Under the pieces are notes generated by a model, which was not told the DNA's origin, searched no databases, and was given only the letters and a program-made list of their open reading frames with translations. DNA of 64,000 bases from Cladobotryum mycophilum. Its lineage: Eukaryota; Ascomycota; Sordariomycetes; Hypocreales; Hypocreaceae. Both the position numbers and the translations under genes were made by a program. The stretch lies in assembly GCA_036429605.1 (NCBI GenBank), contig JAVFKD010000010.1, forward strand, positions 744,001 through 808,000, read 5' to 3'. Below are positions 11,502 through 23,008 of the stretch, in pieces (positions within the stretch are counted from its first letter, which is position 1; every line of letters begins with the position of its first letter).

Positions 11502-13912
11502 TTATTCGGTCGCCCCGGATAAAAGCTGCTCCACTCTGTATGCTGTTGCCCAGCCTAGGTCGGCTTCGATGCCTCGGAGGAGGTCAATGACGATTTGCTG
11601 TTCTCGAGGCTCCTCAAGTAGCTGACCAGCAAGGAAAAGAGGTTGGAGCATGTGAATACGCGCAGCACCAGCAGGCTTTCCTAGCGAGATCCCACATATC
11701 TCCTTGCAGTGTTGATCAATACGTTTCATCAGCTCGCGGTAGCGTCGTACGCGCGCTGTGGCAGGAGCGCTACCAACCTCCGTTTTGAGAGGCTCATGCA
11801 GTATTAATAGAAGTTGGGCAAAGTGATAGTGCTGCATTGTAGCCGCACAGGAGGGGAGGCCGTAGACAATCTCCGGGAAAGGCAGCCTCGCACCCGTGTT
11901 GCTACTCATGTCACGTGGCTGCCTTATCCAAATGCATGGACGAAAGCTGCTGGGAAGCATCATCTGCCAGTACTCAAGTTGCTGACAGAGGCGTTTCCAT
12001 TTTTCCTGAGGCTATAGTTCAGTCTAATAGAATTAGAGAATGAGTTATAGTCACCACTTACAGCACGCCCAGCCAACTTTGTTGATGACGGGGGGTTTCT
12101 TCACTACAGCTAAGGAGGTTGACCAGGTTAGACAGGAGCCAGACCAGAGCATTTGCAGCTAAGTCTTCGCGAGATAGGGGTGACTTCTCCATCTCAATGC
12201 CTTCTTTAGAAGGAGTGAGCCCAAGGCAACCCTGGTCGTCCAGCGGCAATCCTGCCCAACGCCATAACTGCCCATCTTCAGTATCCAGCCTCGTATTTAC
12301 GCCGTTGATATAGGCTGCCAGATAATCCTCTCTCGCAAAATTCCAGAAGACTGCTCGCTGCGCTCTTGAAAACACATACGTTTCTGGAATTCGAACGTCA
12401 TCAAGAGGTGTTCGTAATTGACGAGTAGAACTGCCGAGGATATCTAAGAGTGATTTCACACCGTCGAGATGGCTAGAATTAATCAACGTTAGAGGCCTTC
12501 TCGTCACGATTATCAAATGCCATTCAGCTTACCGAGCCCACTCCAGTCCTGAAGCGTCCATGAACTCGTACGCAGTGAGGATTGATGCGGCCGCTAGCAG
12601 GTCATCCAATGTATTAACGGAGAGCGAGCTTTTACATGTACTAAGATGTGCAGTGACCGTATTTGGTATCCCCATGCTTATTTGGTGGTCTATTTCTTGA
12701 TTGTTCTTGCCAAGGGACTCCCCAGTAGTACTGATATGAGCAAGCGAGCCATCGCGATAGTCATCGGGAAGGGCTTGTCGTAGATACGAAATTGTCAGAT
12801 GGTAGTAATGACCTGCCTTGTAGAACCAATCAACGTGAGAAGTATCCATATACACCTCTGTGTCCGCTGGACTACTGTATCCCCTATCGATGTTGAATTT
12901 GACCCCGTTGACTCGACCAAGCTGCTTTGCGGAAACAGCAGCGATGGCAAATTTGAGAAGGGGCTTGTCCATCCCCATTATAGGCACCTGTACTCCGAAG
13001 AACTTGGTTGAATCAAAGAGGTCCAACCTACAGCTACTTAGCTCAAAGTATAATAGAAGCTTAGGAACAAAGCGATCGGAGGACCGTACACACCATGGTC
13101 CCACTACCTCTGAATAATGCCTAGTTAAGAATGCGATTTCATGTTCTGACCCAAGATTAAGTTCCGATATTGGAAACGGCGAGTCTTGTCCATGGGGGTT
13201 TACTCCGGGCATGGTCACAGGCGCAGAATTACCTGGCGACATGCTAATCTCGGCAACATTGAATATCTGAGAGCATCTGGTCGATGGCCGCGAGGACCCA
13301 ATGGTCTCCGGATAGCCGATATCATCTATAGTCGACCCATCGCCAGGGAGGTTTATGCTATCACCAGCTGTGCAGTGGTTTAGTTTCTCAGTATTAGGTT
13401 CATTAGTGTGGTGTAGCGACTCTGGAACATTAGTCACCGCTTGATCTTGGGTGTTCCATGCTGGGCCTTCTGAGTGCATTGAGAGATCCTCATCCTCATC
13501 CATGTTAGTCATCGTGTCATTAGGGCTGGCTGGCTGCGCTTGATCATTCCAAGAGTCATTTTCTTGATTGCGTGCTGCCTGCCGAGTGTTACCAAATGAT
13601 GTCCAGCATCCATATCATGTGTAGAATACCTACCGGGGACGGGGCAGCTGCACTGGCCTGTGGCATGAGAGCAGTTGGACATCGCGCGTATCGTCGTCGA
13701 ACATTTACACCCTCGTCTATGAACTTGTGGGATTGTGAATAGCCGGGGCAGTGTACACCCTTCATCGTGCAGCGCGCACAACTAGGGCGTGTCTGATCGC
13801 ACTTTCACTCTCTCTCTGTATCAGCATATTTTTCATAGTTATGAAATCTACATACCTTTACGCGCTTACGCTTGCACCTGCCGCAGGCTCGATTTGATGG
13901 GACGCCGGGCAT
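11502..13912 (-). CDS. Zn2Cys6 fungal transcription factor
   Basis: A DNA-binding regulator of the GAL4-type zinc-cluster family, nuclear. Exons read on the minus strand: 13912-13856, 13801-13630, 13574-12533, 12472-12062 and 12005-11502. The zinc cluster spans the first intron: ACGRCKRKRVK in exon 1, then CDQTRPSCARC and HCPGY in exon 2, giving all six cysteines with normal spacing. A DUF3468/Fungal_trans_2-like body follows (GPWCVRSSDRF, DWFYKAGHYYHLTISYLRQA), then FPEIVYG, MQHYHFAQLLL and the C-terminal IEADLGWATAYRVEQLL. Exons 1-4 join in phase. The clear GTAAGT donor of exon 4 (phase 2) and the acceptor before exon 5 (phase 0) do not match, so there is either a one-base lesion or an unusual splice. 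Length is about 728 residues, normal for the family. Target genes cannot be read from the sequence. Confidence 0.75.
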
Positions 13913-16345
13913 GATGCTAATTGCATGCGGAGCCTCAGATACCTCTTATCATTCAACGACTCATAAGTCAAAGTAGGAAGAAGTTATGAGACATCATAAA
14001 TTTGGTTGGTTAGCAAACGACGACACTTTTGTCAAGTAAGATGCTGACACAAATGATGTCCACGTGACCTACAGAACGTAAGCTATGAGATCATAGCGCT
14101 AAAGGAAAAGTGTGCTAGCTTCATGCAAGGCTGGTACTGAAAAAGAGCCGAGAAGACAAGGAAGCAGTCTGCTAGCTCACTAAGAATATCAGGACTAGGC
14201 AGGCGGAGGGCGAGAAGTACATTATGAAAGATTATCCCAGATGTTATATCTATCACTATCCAACATGGGCTACCAAGGCATTAGCCTGGGGAGAGTTAGA
14301 AGAGGAATATAAGGACATAGCCATTAGTCTCGTTATATGCAAGCGGGCCAGACTGACCGAGATTGTCTGCTGCCAGCCTGAGAGCTGAACTTGGGAGATC
14401 TCCTAGCATAGAATTGAAGCTGTCGACCTGATGGTGACTGTGGTTAATAAGGAGACGGGAAAGGGCAGCCGGACCCGGCTGAGGACTCAAGCCAGTCAGT
14501 TTATCGAGTCAGAGCCTAGACCTGATCCCTTCTCACTTTGACAACCAGCATTTGGTAGAACGAGAGCCTGCCGTGCAGTGAAGTGAGGCGATCAGGTGTA
14601 GCCACCTGAAATGCAGGCACAAAAGGTTTAAAATGAAGCATCTAGACCACTTCAGGGCCTATTCTACCTGATCCGCAGAGTACCGCTCAGATCATTGGAG
14701 CAGAACCTTCAAGGTGAAGCGAGGGAAGTAGTCGTAGCGGTAGTCCTTCAGCTACCTGGTACGGTGTAAGAGAGATAGTATGTCGAGAAACGAGAGGGTG
14801 TCCTGTATCATCCAACTCAGCTCAGCAGGAAGCTTGCATAGTTTCATTGTTCCAAACACAATCTTTATACGCTTCGCCACAGCTCGTACGAGCAGAACTG
14901 AAAGGTGGTCAATGGCAATTAAAGATTAGCAGGTGGATACGATGCGGCCTGTGAGTGCGACCTGGATGAGGTCAACCGAAAAAACCCAAAAGAGGTTTCC
15001 TCAGGAACATGTCGATGCGTTACATGACGATAATTGATTAATTTATTAGGAATTGTAAGGGAAAATGTACTGAACCGGCTATCTCGAACTTTTACAGCTG
15101 TCCTGGTTTTTATGCCCAATTAAGGGGCGTGTACCTTAGTTGGCCCTCATGAGGGGTTGCCTGTAGGTGTGACTTTCCGGATGAATAGGTAGTTAATTAG
15201 GACACCTCTTCTGCATTTAACAAATGCCCACCATAGCGTCGGCATGAATGCAAAAGCGGGTGGGTTAAGTCAGCGATCGATATTCTAGGTGTGAAGCACC
15301 GGAATATCTACAGGACCCTGAAGAAGCTCATTCTCGCATCGCGTCGTACCCACTGAACCCTTGCTATTGCTGCCCCGCATTCACAATGATTAGCTCCTTT
15401 AGGCAATTTGCTTCGTAAAAGTAAGACAGCTTAGTAGCTGCTTATTCAGATATAACTAGTCCCGAAATGGGGCTGTTCTACAATAGGTAGTATGCTGCGA
15501 AATCTCGGCCTGTTCTAGCATCGCTCTGGTAACAGTATTGGTGCGCGCATGTGTACACAGCTACATATAGAGATTACGAATCGCAATAAGTTGGAAATCC
15601 CCTCGCGTAAAGTCGCATACTATAGCGGGACCATAATTTCTCACGTTGGTAATTTAGATTATACTACTTATATATACTATAATTTGAATGACGACTGGGG
15701 CAAGTCGAGTCAATCATTGCCGCGCAACCAACATACTCAGCTTCGAAATCTCCTATTCAGTTCTATGTGCTAGTGGAGGGCGACTTCGCTGTCGAATACT
15801 TGTTATAGAAATATGTTGATTCTATTATTACGGCTTATAACCGCTTGTCTATTCTTGAGTTCGGCTGCGGAATATGTAATGACGTGCCAGAGGCTGATTG
15901 TCTTGTTAGCTCCATGGGCAAGTGTCGAATTTCGCAGACCCGTTTTACTTCTTTTACAAGCCACAGTATTGAAGTATTGTCTCTGATCATGTGAGAAACT
16001 AATGTGGGAGACGTTAAGGCAGCGCCCGCATGATTTCCTCCACATGGCAGAGTCGAGAAAACGATCAGTTTAATCGAGCAGGCCGCCGCAAAGAGGGTGC
16101 AAATATTGGGATTCTTCCTTGACGCGTGATTGTCTGGAGATGAAACGTATTCAGAGGGCTTGTAAGGAGCACTAAGACGAGGGAGCGACGTTGTGGTGTA
16201 TGTAGGGGGGACTTTTCTAATCCGAGGTTTGACTCCCTTGGCAATAAGAAATAACCAGAGGTCCTTAAACTCTTGAAGAGTCCCCGCATATACTCCGTGA
16301 ATGTTGATGCCAGCACTCCCGATGTAGCGGCTTACAGCGAACAGC
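13913..16345. other. Long intergenic region, no gene recognised
   Basis: About 2.4 kb with moderate GC and only short, unconvincing open frames on both strands (for example 14296-14490, 14919-15119 and 15835-16316). None has a signal, domain or splice structure. One minus-strand frame runs across the hAT border and includes the transposon end, so it cannot be a native gene. The left copy of the hAT target duplication lies at the right end of this stretch. Confidence 0.55.
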
Positions 16346-16376
16346 GGACCCACCAGTGAAGCAATCCGATCAAACA
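16346..16376. repeat. Left target-site duplication and left TIR of the hAT element
   Basis: GGACCCAC (16346-16353) followed by the 23-bp terminal inverted repeat beginning CAGTGAAG. The CA(G/C)TG outer bases are the usual hAT end. Confidence 0.95.
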
Positions 16377-16618
16377 AATCAAATCCGGGCCCTGGATTTG
16401 CGTATTTGAAGCTTTGGTGATAGTATGTTTGTTTGTTTGCTCGATTTGATGGTATTTGAATTGTCTCAGGGTTGTAAAATGAAACTATCGTGAAGCTATT
16501 TATATATTATTTTCTAAGCATTGCTATGGGCTCTTTTCTTCGTTATCCACACCGTTTTCTTACCTTCGATCGCCGGTTTTCTTTTTGATTCGTGATCACC
16601 TCATTTACTAATAGTTTA

Positions 16619-19104
16619 TCAAGAGAGAGTAACGCCTCCTAAGGATACTGCGCCCTGCCGTATCCAGCTCTTCATGCATTCCAATTGCTCAAGGGTTCCT
16701 GATTTCATCAAGAGCCTCTGTGACGAGAGCGTTAGCTTGGCTTGACTGAAAGTTCTCTCGCATTCAGCTGCCATTGCGGGAATAGCAAGAAGGTCTAATG
16801 CAAGCTGACTAAGTGTTGGAAATAAGGTTTGCTGTGATATCCACCATTGTACAGGATCATCAACTTCTCGCGGTTGAGGTAGTTGGAGATATCGCTCAAG
16901 CTCGGAGATTTGATCAGGCTCCTTTGGCGTTGTGTTCGTCATCCACTGGTGGAACCTGGAGGGCTCCTTTCGTGATAAAAACATAGGCTGAGGAACCGGG
17001 GGGTTGGAGGTTGATCAATAACAAAGAGGTTATCGTGTTGACGATACCACTGCTCCCAATAGCGTTCCAAACCCTCAATAGCATTATCAAACCAAATCGC
17101 TTGATCAGGATCATTCCACCGCTTCTTAAGCCATCGGAAATTATATTGTGGATGTAGTATCACAGAAGCAGCGAAAAGGGGCGAGTCCCCAAGCTTTGTA
17201 TAGTAATTGTTTAATTTCTTCCACGCATTTGTAATTGATAGCCGAAGATAGGCTTTGGAGTCAGCTTGAAGCCCTTGAAGTCGCCTGAATTGATCTTGCC
17301 GCTCGTCGGATTGGTATTCGGCTCGTATGTGCTGGGGGAGACTCTGCCACGAGGCCATCGGAAGCGACTGTGATCTTGGTGTATTTTGCTGTGATAATTG
17401 CCTTTGAGAACGTGTTGATGCCCTCTTTGTCACTAACGGCATTTGGCTTGAAGTCTGTTCAATTTGCTCGTCAGTTGGGCTATCAAAAAATGCCTTCCAA
17501 AACTCAAGATCATCAAGAAGATACTCAATGCCGGTCAGGACTTCCCAAAGCTGGCCAAATCCGCCGGCCTTGGCGCGGCTTTGACACTGCATTGTCTGCT
17601 CATAAAGAGGCTCGAGGATCGCCTTGACCTCTGTGAGAAGCCGCCAATCCTCAATTATGAGAACATCTTCATTTGGAATTCGATTCGATGGATCAGGCTC
17701 GAGCTGGCTTCCATGGATGAAGGCTTGGATGTGTGCCTGCTTTTTAATAGCACGATCAAGCATTAGATAAGTCGAATTCCATCGTGTATCGTTGTTCATA
17801 ATAACCTCAAGCTCTTTATCCGATTCCTCGAAGAGTACAAAGTCCTCTGTATTAAGCTCGTGGGCGCTGTGTTGGAAGCGTTCACTTCGCTGTGGAGAGC
17901 TTCGAATAAACTTCACAATGTTCCGAAGCTTTCCAATTGGCCCCCTCCTTCTCCAATGCCTAAGATCTTTATCAATATCCTTAAGAGCCTCATAATGCTG
18001 TGATTCTTGCTCAAAGGTCTCACTATCCTCTCCATAAAGAAAAGCCCGACCAACTAGGTTAAGAATATGACCAAAGCATCGCATTCGACGGTCAGAAGCA
18101 TCTGAGGGCATCATCATAGGGTTCAGAAGCTGGAAGAGATGTTGTATACAGGTATCATTATTTGTGGCATTATCACAGATAATAGTACCAACGCGATCTT
18201 CAATATCCCAATCTTGGATGACTTTATGGAGTGTTGATGCGATATTATTGCCGGTATGAGCCCCATACTGTTGCCGGAGGGCAAGAAGGCGATGTTGATG
18301 TATTCCATTAGGGTCTGTGAAGTGTGCAACAATGCCATTTATTGCAAGCCTATTTGGCGAGGTCCAGAGGTCAAAGCCAAGATGCACCTTCGTCAGGGCA
18401 TTCTGAAGCTCATCACGAATAATTTTCTTATTGTCATTGAAGATAGTATCTAGCATTTGACGTTGGTTTGTTCTATTCAATGATAACCCAGAAAAAAGCT
18501 GCATATTAAGATCCATCATCAAGCTGCGGATAAAAGGATCGTCAAATGTATTGAACGCTTCATTGGAGTTGATGATATAACCAAGGGCTAGCTCATGAAG
18601 CTTATGGACTTGGTTCTTTGGAAAAACCGTAGATATTCGAGTTCGTTTCGGGGGAGGCTGATCATCGGTATCAGAGCTTGTAGTCGAGCCGCCGGATAGA
18701 GATCGATAGATTCGATGAGCCCGTTGAAGATGCTCTTTTGCAGAAGTCGTAGCTGATGCCTTAAAGGGCTTAGAATGACCCATATGATCACATCGTCGGC
18801 AGACCCAGAAAGCATCGCCTAAGAGATAAGGTTAACTAAATAAAAACGCGATAAAAGAGAGCTTACCATATTGATCTAAAGGCGTAATTTCCCGTATAAA
18901 GATCCCTTCATTTACGATCCAGCTGGTCCGGCCTCGTGAGCCTTTCTTGCTCATCAAATCGTCGTTCACGTATCGTTTTCCCTTCCAAGTGGCGACCAGC
19001 ATGTTATTGAAGGTCTCGCAAGCTCGAGGGTTATCTTGGGAGGGCGGTATTAGCTGCTGGATAATGCCGCGAGGGCGCGATGCATTAAAAACCGTGAGAC
19101 TCAT
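16619..19104 (-). pseudogene. hAT transposase (BED finger, catalytic core, dimerisation domain; one frameshift)
   Basis: Cuts and re-joins the hAT element ends. Exon 1 is 19104-18867 and exon 2 starts at 18818, with a 48-bp intron. The two halves of a BED zinc finger join in frame: SWIVNEG in exon 1, and CRRCDHMGHSKP with KEHLQRAHR in exon 2. The core contains CDNATNND, RCFGHILNLVGRAF and NDTRWNSTYLML. The C-terminal hAT dimerisation domain has IPAMAAECERTFSQAKLTLS. The main frame ends prematurely because the CCCCCC run at 16998-17003 is one base short; the sequence after it continues one frame over to the stop at 16619. With the lost base the product would be about 812 residues, the normal size for the family. 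The start at 19104 is the first ATG in this frame. Confidence 0.85.
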
Positions 19105-19257
19105 CGTCAAGGCCAGGGTAAGGTGGTTAAGGCTGTGATGTTGTAATTGTGGTGTTGATCATAAGAGGCATCACGAACGCGATGTGATAAAAACGCGAAA
19201 AAGAATAGTATGAGCTTAAACCTTATTGCCCAAAAAAAGGTAACTAACCAATCAAAA

Positions 19258-19333
19258 GCCCGTATAGTCTAATGGTATCGTAATTAGTCATAATAGCTAA
19301 AAGGTTGTAGGTTTAAATCCCAAGTTTATCCAC
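19258..19333 (+). other. tRNA-like remnant with pol III A and B boxes inside the hAT element
   Basis: TAGTCTAATGG at 19265-19275 fits the box A consensus and GGTTTAAATCC at 19310-19320 fits box B with one C-to-T change; the spacing is tRNA-like. The acceptor and T stems do not pair well, so it is not a functional tRNA. It may be a tRNA-derived fragment or a SINE-type relic captured between the transposase start and the right TIR. A chance match cannot be excluded. Confidence 0.3.
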
Positions 19334-19501
19334 CCAAATTCTATCATTTTGTACTAAAAATAGCTACGGAAAGGATATATTCCGAGACATTCTACCTACC
19401 CTAAATTTGATAAATATATCAAATATTCAGCCTTGAACAATTACTTATTTGGGACTGTGAATAGCTTTAAATTATTTGTTTGTTTGGTTGTTTGTTTATT
19501 A

Positions 19502-19532
19502 TGTTTGATCGGATTGCTTCACTGGGACCCAC
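19502..19532. repeat. Right TIR and right target-site duplication of the hAT element
   Basis: The 23-bp inverted repeat ending CTTCACTG (19502-19524), followed by the second GGACCCAC copy (19525-19532). Confidence 0.95.
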
Positions 19533-19945
19533 TTGGAGCAGTAATTGTGACCCTCCATTACTAGTCTCACATGGGCAATTCCTGGCGAGAATGCCTACTT
19601 TTAGCACCATGCGGAACGTCATGGGGTTGAGTGTACCGCCATTTGGAAGTCCGTCAAACATCTTGCTGCAAAAACAGCTCACCAATATGGCCCATACTGG
19701 GTGGTTTGGCGAAGGGCCCGATTAGGCAATATACTCCTTTCAGAGTGAGGCGGGTGAGCTTCCACTAATGTTAAGTTTGCAATATGACATGTCCCAAGGC
19801 GGTAATGGCCCCCGTTTGAGAGCACTATTAGAGAACTTTCACATATAATAGACACCAACGGTGATCGGATGGGTTTTATGTTTTTTTTAGCAGCAGGTCA
19901 GAGCTTAGATATTGTTGCTTGTCTGCCATCTTTCCGTCCATCAAC
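19533..19945. other. Upstream region of the epoxide hydrolase gene
   Basis: About 400 bp between the hAT element and the epoxide hydrolase start. No open frame of interest. It presumably holds the promoter, so the hAT insertion lies within 0.45 kb of the start codon. Confidence 0.5.
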
Positions 19946-21194
19946 ATGCCTTCCCTATTTAACAAACCTCCTTCGGCCATTCAACGACCGGACGAGTTCA
20001 CTGTTTCTGTTCCCGAGGCCAAACTTCAAGAGCTGAAGCAGCTGATACAATTGTCTAGGCTAGGTCCGGTGACATATGAGAGTTCACAGCAAAATCGCAA
20101 GTATGGTCTAACTACAGAGTGGCTGAGTAATGCTAGGGAGCAGTGGAAAACATTTTCTTGGTACGGGTCTCCTACTGTGAGGTAGTAGCTAGAGGCTAAT
20201 ACACTTTAGGCGCCAAGTTGAAGACTCAATCAACTCGTTCCCTAACTTCATGGCGCACATTGAGGATGACGGTACCGTCTTTGACGTTCACTTCATGGCC
20301 ATCTTCTCGGAATGTCCTGACGCAGTGCCGGTGCTAATGCTCCATGGTTGGCCAGGCAGCTTTCTTGAATTTATCCCCATCTTTCGGTTGCTCACGGACG
20401 CTTACACGCCCGCGACCCTTCCGTACCATTTGGTTGTGCCATCCATACCTGGTTACGCATTTTCCTCTGCTCCGCCATTGGATAGGGATTTTCGCTTGGA
20501 AGATGCCGCAAGGATTGTTGACCATCTGATGGTGCAACTCGGATTTGGGGATGGTTATGTTGTTCAGGGAGGTGATGTTGGTAGCAAGATTGCGCGTGTC
20601 CTCGGCGGGACTTGCCCTAGGACTAAGGCTGTGCACCTGAACTTCTGCATCATGCCGGATCCAGGCCATATCTCCGGCACGGATTACAACGATCTGGACA
20701 AGGAGGGCATAGCCCGTGCAACTGAGTTCATTCGCACAGGAAGTGCGTACGCACTCGAGCACGCAACAAGACCGAGCACCATTGGGCTGGCGCTTTCATC
20801 AAGCCCCCTTGCCCTCCTAGCATGGATTGGCGAAAAGTTCCTGGATTGGACAGATTTAGATCCTCCGTTGGATACTATACTGGAATCGGTGACTTTATAT
20901 TGGCTCACCGACTGTTTTTCTACTTCACTCTGGCCCTATCGCCAGTTGTTTGTTCCAGGATGTGTTGGAGCACATGAGAATCCTATTTGGCATATTCATA
21001 AACCTCTGGGATTCTCCTGGTTCCCTAAAGAAATTGCCCCAGTTCCTAAGTCTTGGGCAGAGACGACCGGGAACCTCGTCTTTTTTAAGCAGCATCACAG
21101 CGGTGGCCATTTTGCCGCGCTGGAGCGCCCTGATATTTTGTTGAAGGACGTGGAGGAGTTCGTGGCTCAGGTTTGGTCACGAGCGCGTGGATAG
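19946..21194 (+). CDS. Epoxide hydrolase, microsomal/soluble alpha/beta-hydrolase type
   Basis: Opens epoxides with water to give vicinal diols. Two exons, 19946-20160 and 20210-21194, joined by a 49-bp intron that splits a Trp codon; 399 residues. The N-terminal EHN-type segment ends in EWLSNAREQWKTFSW. The alpha/beta-hydrolase core has the oxyanion motif HGWPGS (residues about 116-121), the nucleophile Asp in QGGDVG (about 193) and the catalytic His in GGHFAALE (about 372). No signal peptide or membrane anchor is evident. The ATG at 19946 is the first in the coding frame. It is the leftmost gene of the tailoring block and would suit the processing of a monooxygenase product, but co-regulation is not shown. 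Confidence 0.88.
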
Positions 21195-21294
21195 TACTGC
21201 TAGGGCTTAGAGGAATAGTCAGAAAATATGTCAATTAATGTGCATATGGGTTGGCTGTCATGCAACATCCGTCAAATCAGTGGATTTATAATTT

Positions 21295-21640
21295 CTACCC
21301 CCTGCAAGAAATGGTAATATATCTCTCGCTGTCTGTGCCAAAGACGACCTCAACACCCCATAGAGCCCTTCCGTAAAATAAGGCAGTATCTTGCACTCGT
21401 TCGATTTCTTCGCAAAGAATGCCGAAATTCTCCAGAGTATTTAGGCCCGGGACATAGGTAGCCGCCGCAGTCCGCAGAGTTTTCTCGTATCCCTCCAGTG
21501 CTCGCCGATACATCGCCTCTGCATCCTTCAGCGGGCCTTGTGTGGCACAAACATATCCGGAATTATACATTGAATACGAGTTACTGTCCCGCAGAGTGGC
21601 GTTGCTTCTTACGGCAATACATCGATGTGTTTGGGTTAGC
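21295..21640 (-). pseudogene. TPR-repeat fragment (NLR/kinesin-light-chain-like C-terminus)
   Basis: The minus strand encodes about two tetratricopeptide repeats (KDAEAMYRRALEGYEKTL, then NTLENFGILCEEIERVQDTA) like those at the C-termini of fungal NB-ARC/TPR proteins. The frame ends at a stop at 21295, and no nucleotide-binding domain or start lies upstream. It is a detached gene fragment rather than a complete gene. Confidence 0.6.
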
Positions 21641-22047
21641 TATCTCCGAACTTGCGAATGGCTAGGCAAATGTTCTGCGCCGCGATCTCTGCAATACTCA
21701 GGTAGTATCTTGACAACGCCATGAAATTGTGAATTATGTGACGCGCAGCTCCTTGAGTTTTAAAAGTTGACGACCTGCTACCAGGCGTTCCTATATTACC
21801 AAATTAACCTTTTGTCACCTGCACGAAGTGTTAGTTGGTCACAACCGCGATCAATGTGTGGTCGAGGGCAGTTTCACCTCAGCGCGATCCGGAAATTCTG
21901 GCGGCCTGTTGAGCCGAGCTAAATACAGTCTTCTCTAGCATGTGGACATCAGCTGGATGGGCACAAGTGAACTTATTGATGACAATATAACAATAGTGTA
22001 CATCGTGATGAAAATAGCAGGTAAATATGTCTTTGGTACTTAGCGGA

Positions 22048-23008
22048 TTAACTATTTAGAATAGATTTATGCACTATTCTAGTTTGGTAGTACTGCTGCA
22101 GAGATAAGTACTGAGTGTGAAGCTCCGAAACGGACTGTTTCAGGCTATTAATTTCTTTAAAGGTTTCCTCTTTAAGAATCTTCAGCTCACCAGCCAGTAC
22201 CTGATATCGTTCTTCTGCTACGAGCAGTTCCCTGTTGTGCTTAGAGACCATTCTTTGCAGCTTCTGCAATTCATTCTCACTACACGATGCCTCATGGATA
22301 TGATACCTGGATAGGTTGTCAAATGCCACATCGGATTCTTGTGATCTCACCGCTGGTTCATTATTGTCAGCAGCCTGATTGGACACCGACACGGACGCCT
22401 GCTGCTTTGAACCAACACACTCTGAAGAGACATCGCGTTGTAGAACAGATCGCTGTTCGGTCGAAGAATCTACTTAATAATTAGTTAGACTTTTTAATAG
22501 TCTTGGAATTTCATTATAAATGAAAGCTGGCTTATTGCGCTACCTGTCGTGCTGGGCTGGTTGAGTCGTGGAGGGGAAGTATCCCATTTCCTTGCCGTGC
22601 AGGCAGGGCAAAACCAAATAATTGGATCTCCAACTAATCTACCAATGCAGTCCGAGTGATATGATCTACAGCAAGAGGCACAGCCAACGGAGCATCCGGT
22701 CTTGCGACAGACGTAACAGGTGATGTTATGTGGCCGTCCAGCCTCTATGCAATGTCAGTAAGCAAGAACACTAACACACAGGCTTAGTTGACTGAACCTA
22801 GCCATTCCTCGTATATTTGTGACTGTTCAGGGAGAGAGAGAGGTCTTGTTGTGTAGCTCCCTGGAGGAATGATGTGTGTTGACTGGACGTTTCCTAGTTG
22901 CGACCGATTGCTAATACCCCCTCGGCAGTCTGTCTGCGTGGAAGAAGACCTGTTAAGCGACGATATCCGGCTTGGAGACCAGGCAGAGGTTAGTGATCGT
23001 GGAAGCAT
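22048..23008 (-). CDS. PHD-finger protein with C-terminal coiled coil
   Basis: Likely a nuclear chromatin reader or adaptor; PHD fingers bind histone H3 tails. Three exons on the minus strand, 23008-22798, 22744-22544 and 22469-22048, join in phase through 53- and 74-bp introns; 277 residues. Exon 1 is Ser/Arg rich. Exon 2 carries the zinc finger: CYVCRKTGC, CASCCRSYHSDC and WFCPAC supply a C4HC3 pattern. Exon 3 is acidic, then forms a coiled coil (ENELQKLQRMVSKHNRELL onward). The start is the first ATG in the frame; an extra upstream exon cannot be ruled out. It sits between the epoxide hydrolase and the UstYa gene. Whether it regulates the block is unknown. Confidence 0.7.

Larger units (their letters stand above)
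16354..19524 (-). mobile_element. hAT DNA transposon, near-intact, with perfect TIRs and TSD
   Basis: A 3171-bp class II element. It starts with CAGTGAAGCAATCCG and ends with the reverse complement; the inverted repeats match over 23 bases (16354-16376 against 19502-19524). It is flanked on both sides by the identical 8-bp duplication GGACCCAC (16346-16353 and 19525-19532), the target-site length typical of hAT elements. Inside is one transposase gene on the minus strand that keeps all family domains. There is no RIP-like decay, so the insertion is recent compared with the AT-rich hAT relic at 54-57 kb. Confidence 0.95.

Noticed and set aside
15803..16377. Minus-strand open frames up to 180 codons left of the hAT element
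   Set aside because: The longest one begins inside the hAT terminal repeat, so it is created by the insertion; composition is not protein-like.
19258..19333. Functional tRNA gene
   Set aside because: Box A and B are present but the acceptor and T stems do not pair; kept only as a tRNA-like remnant.
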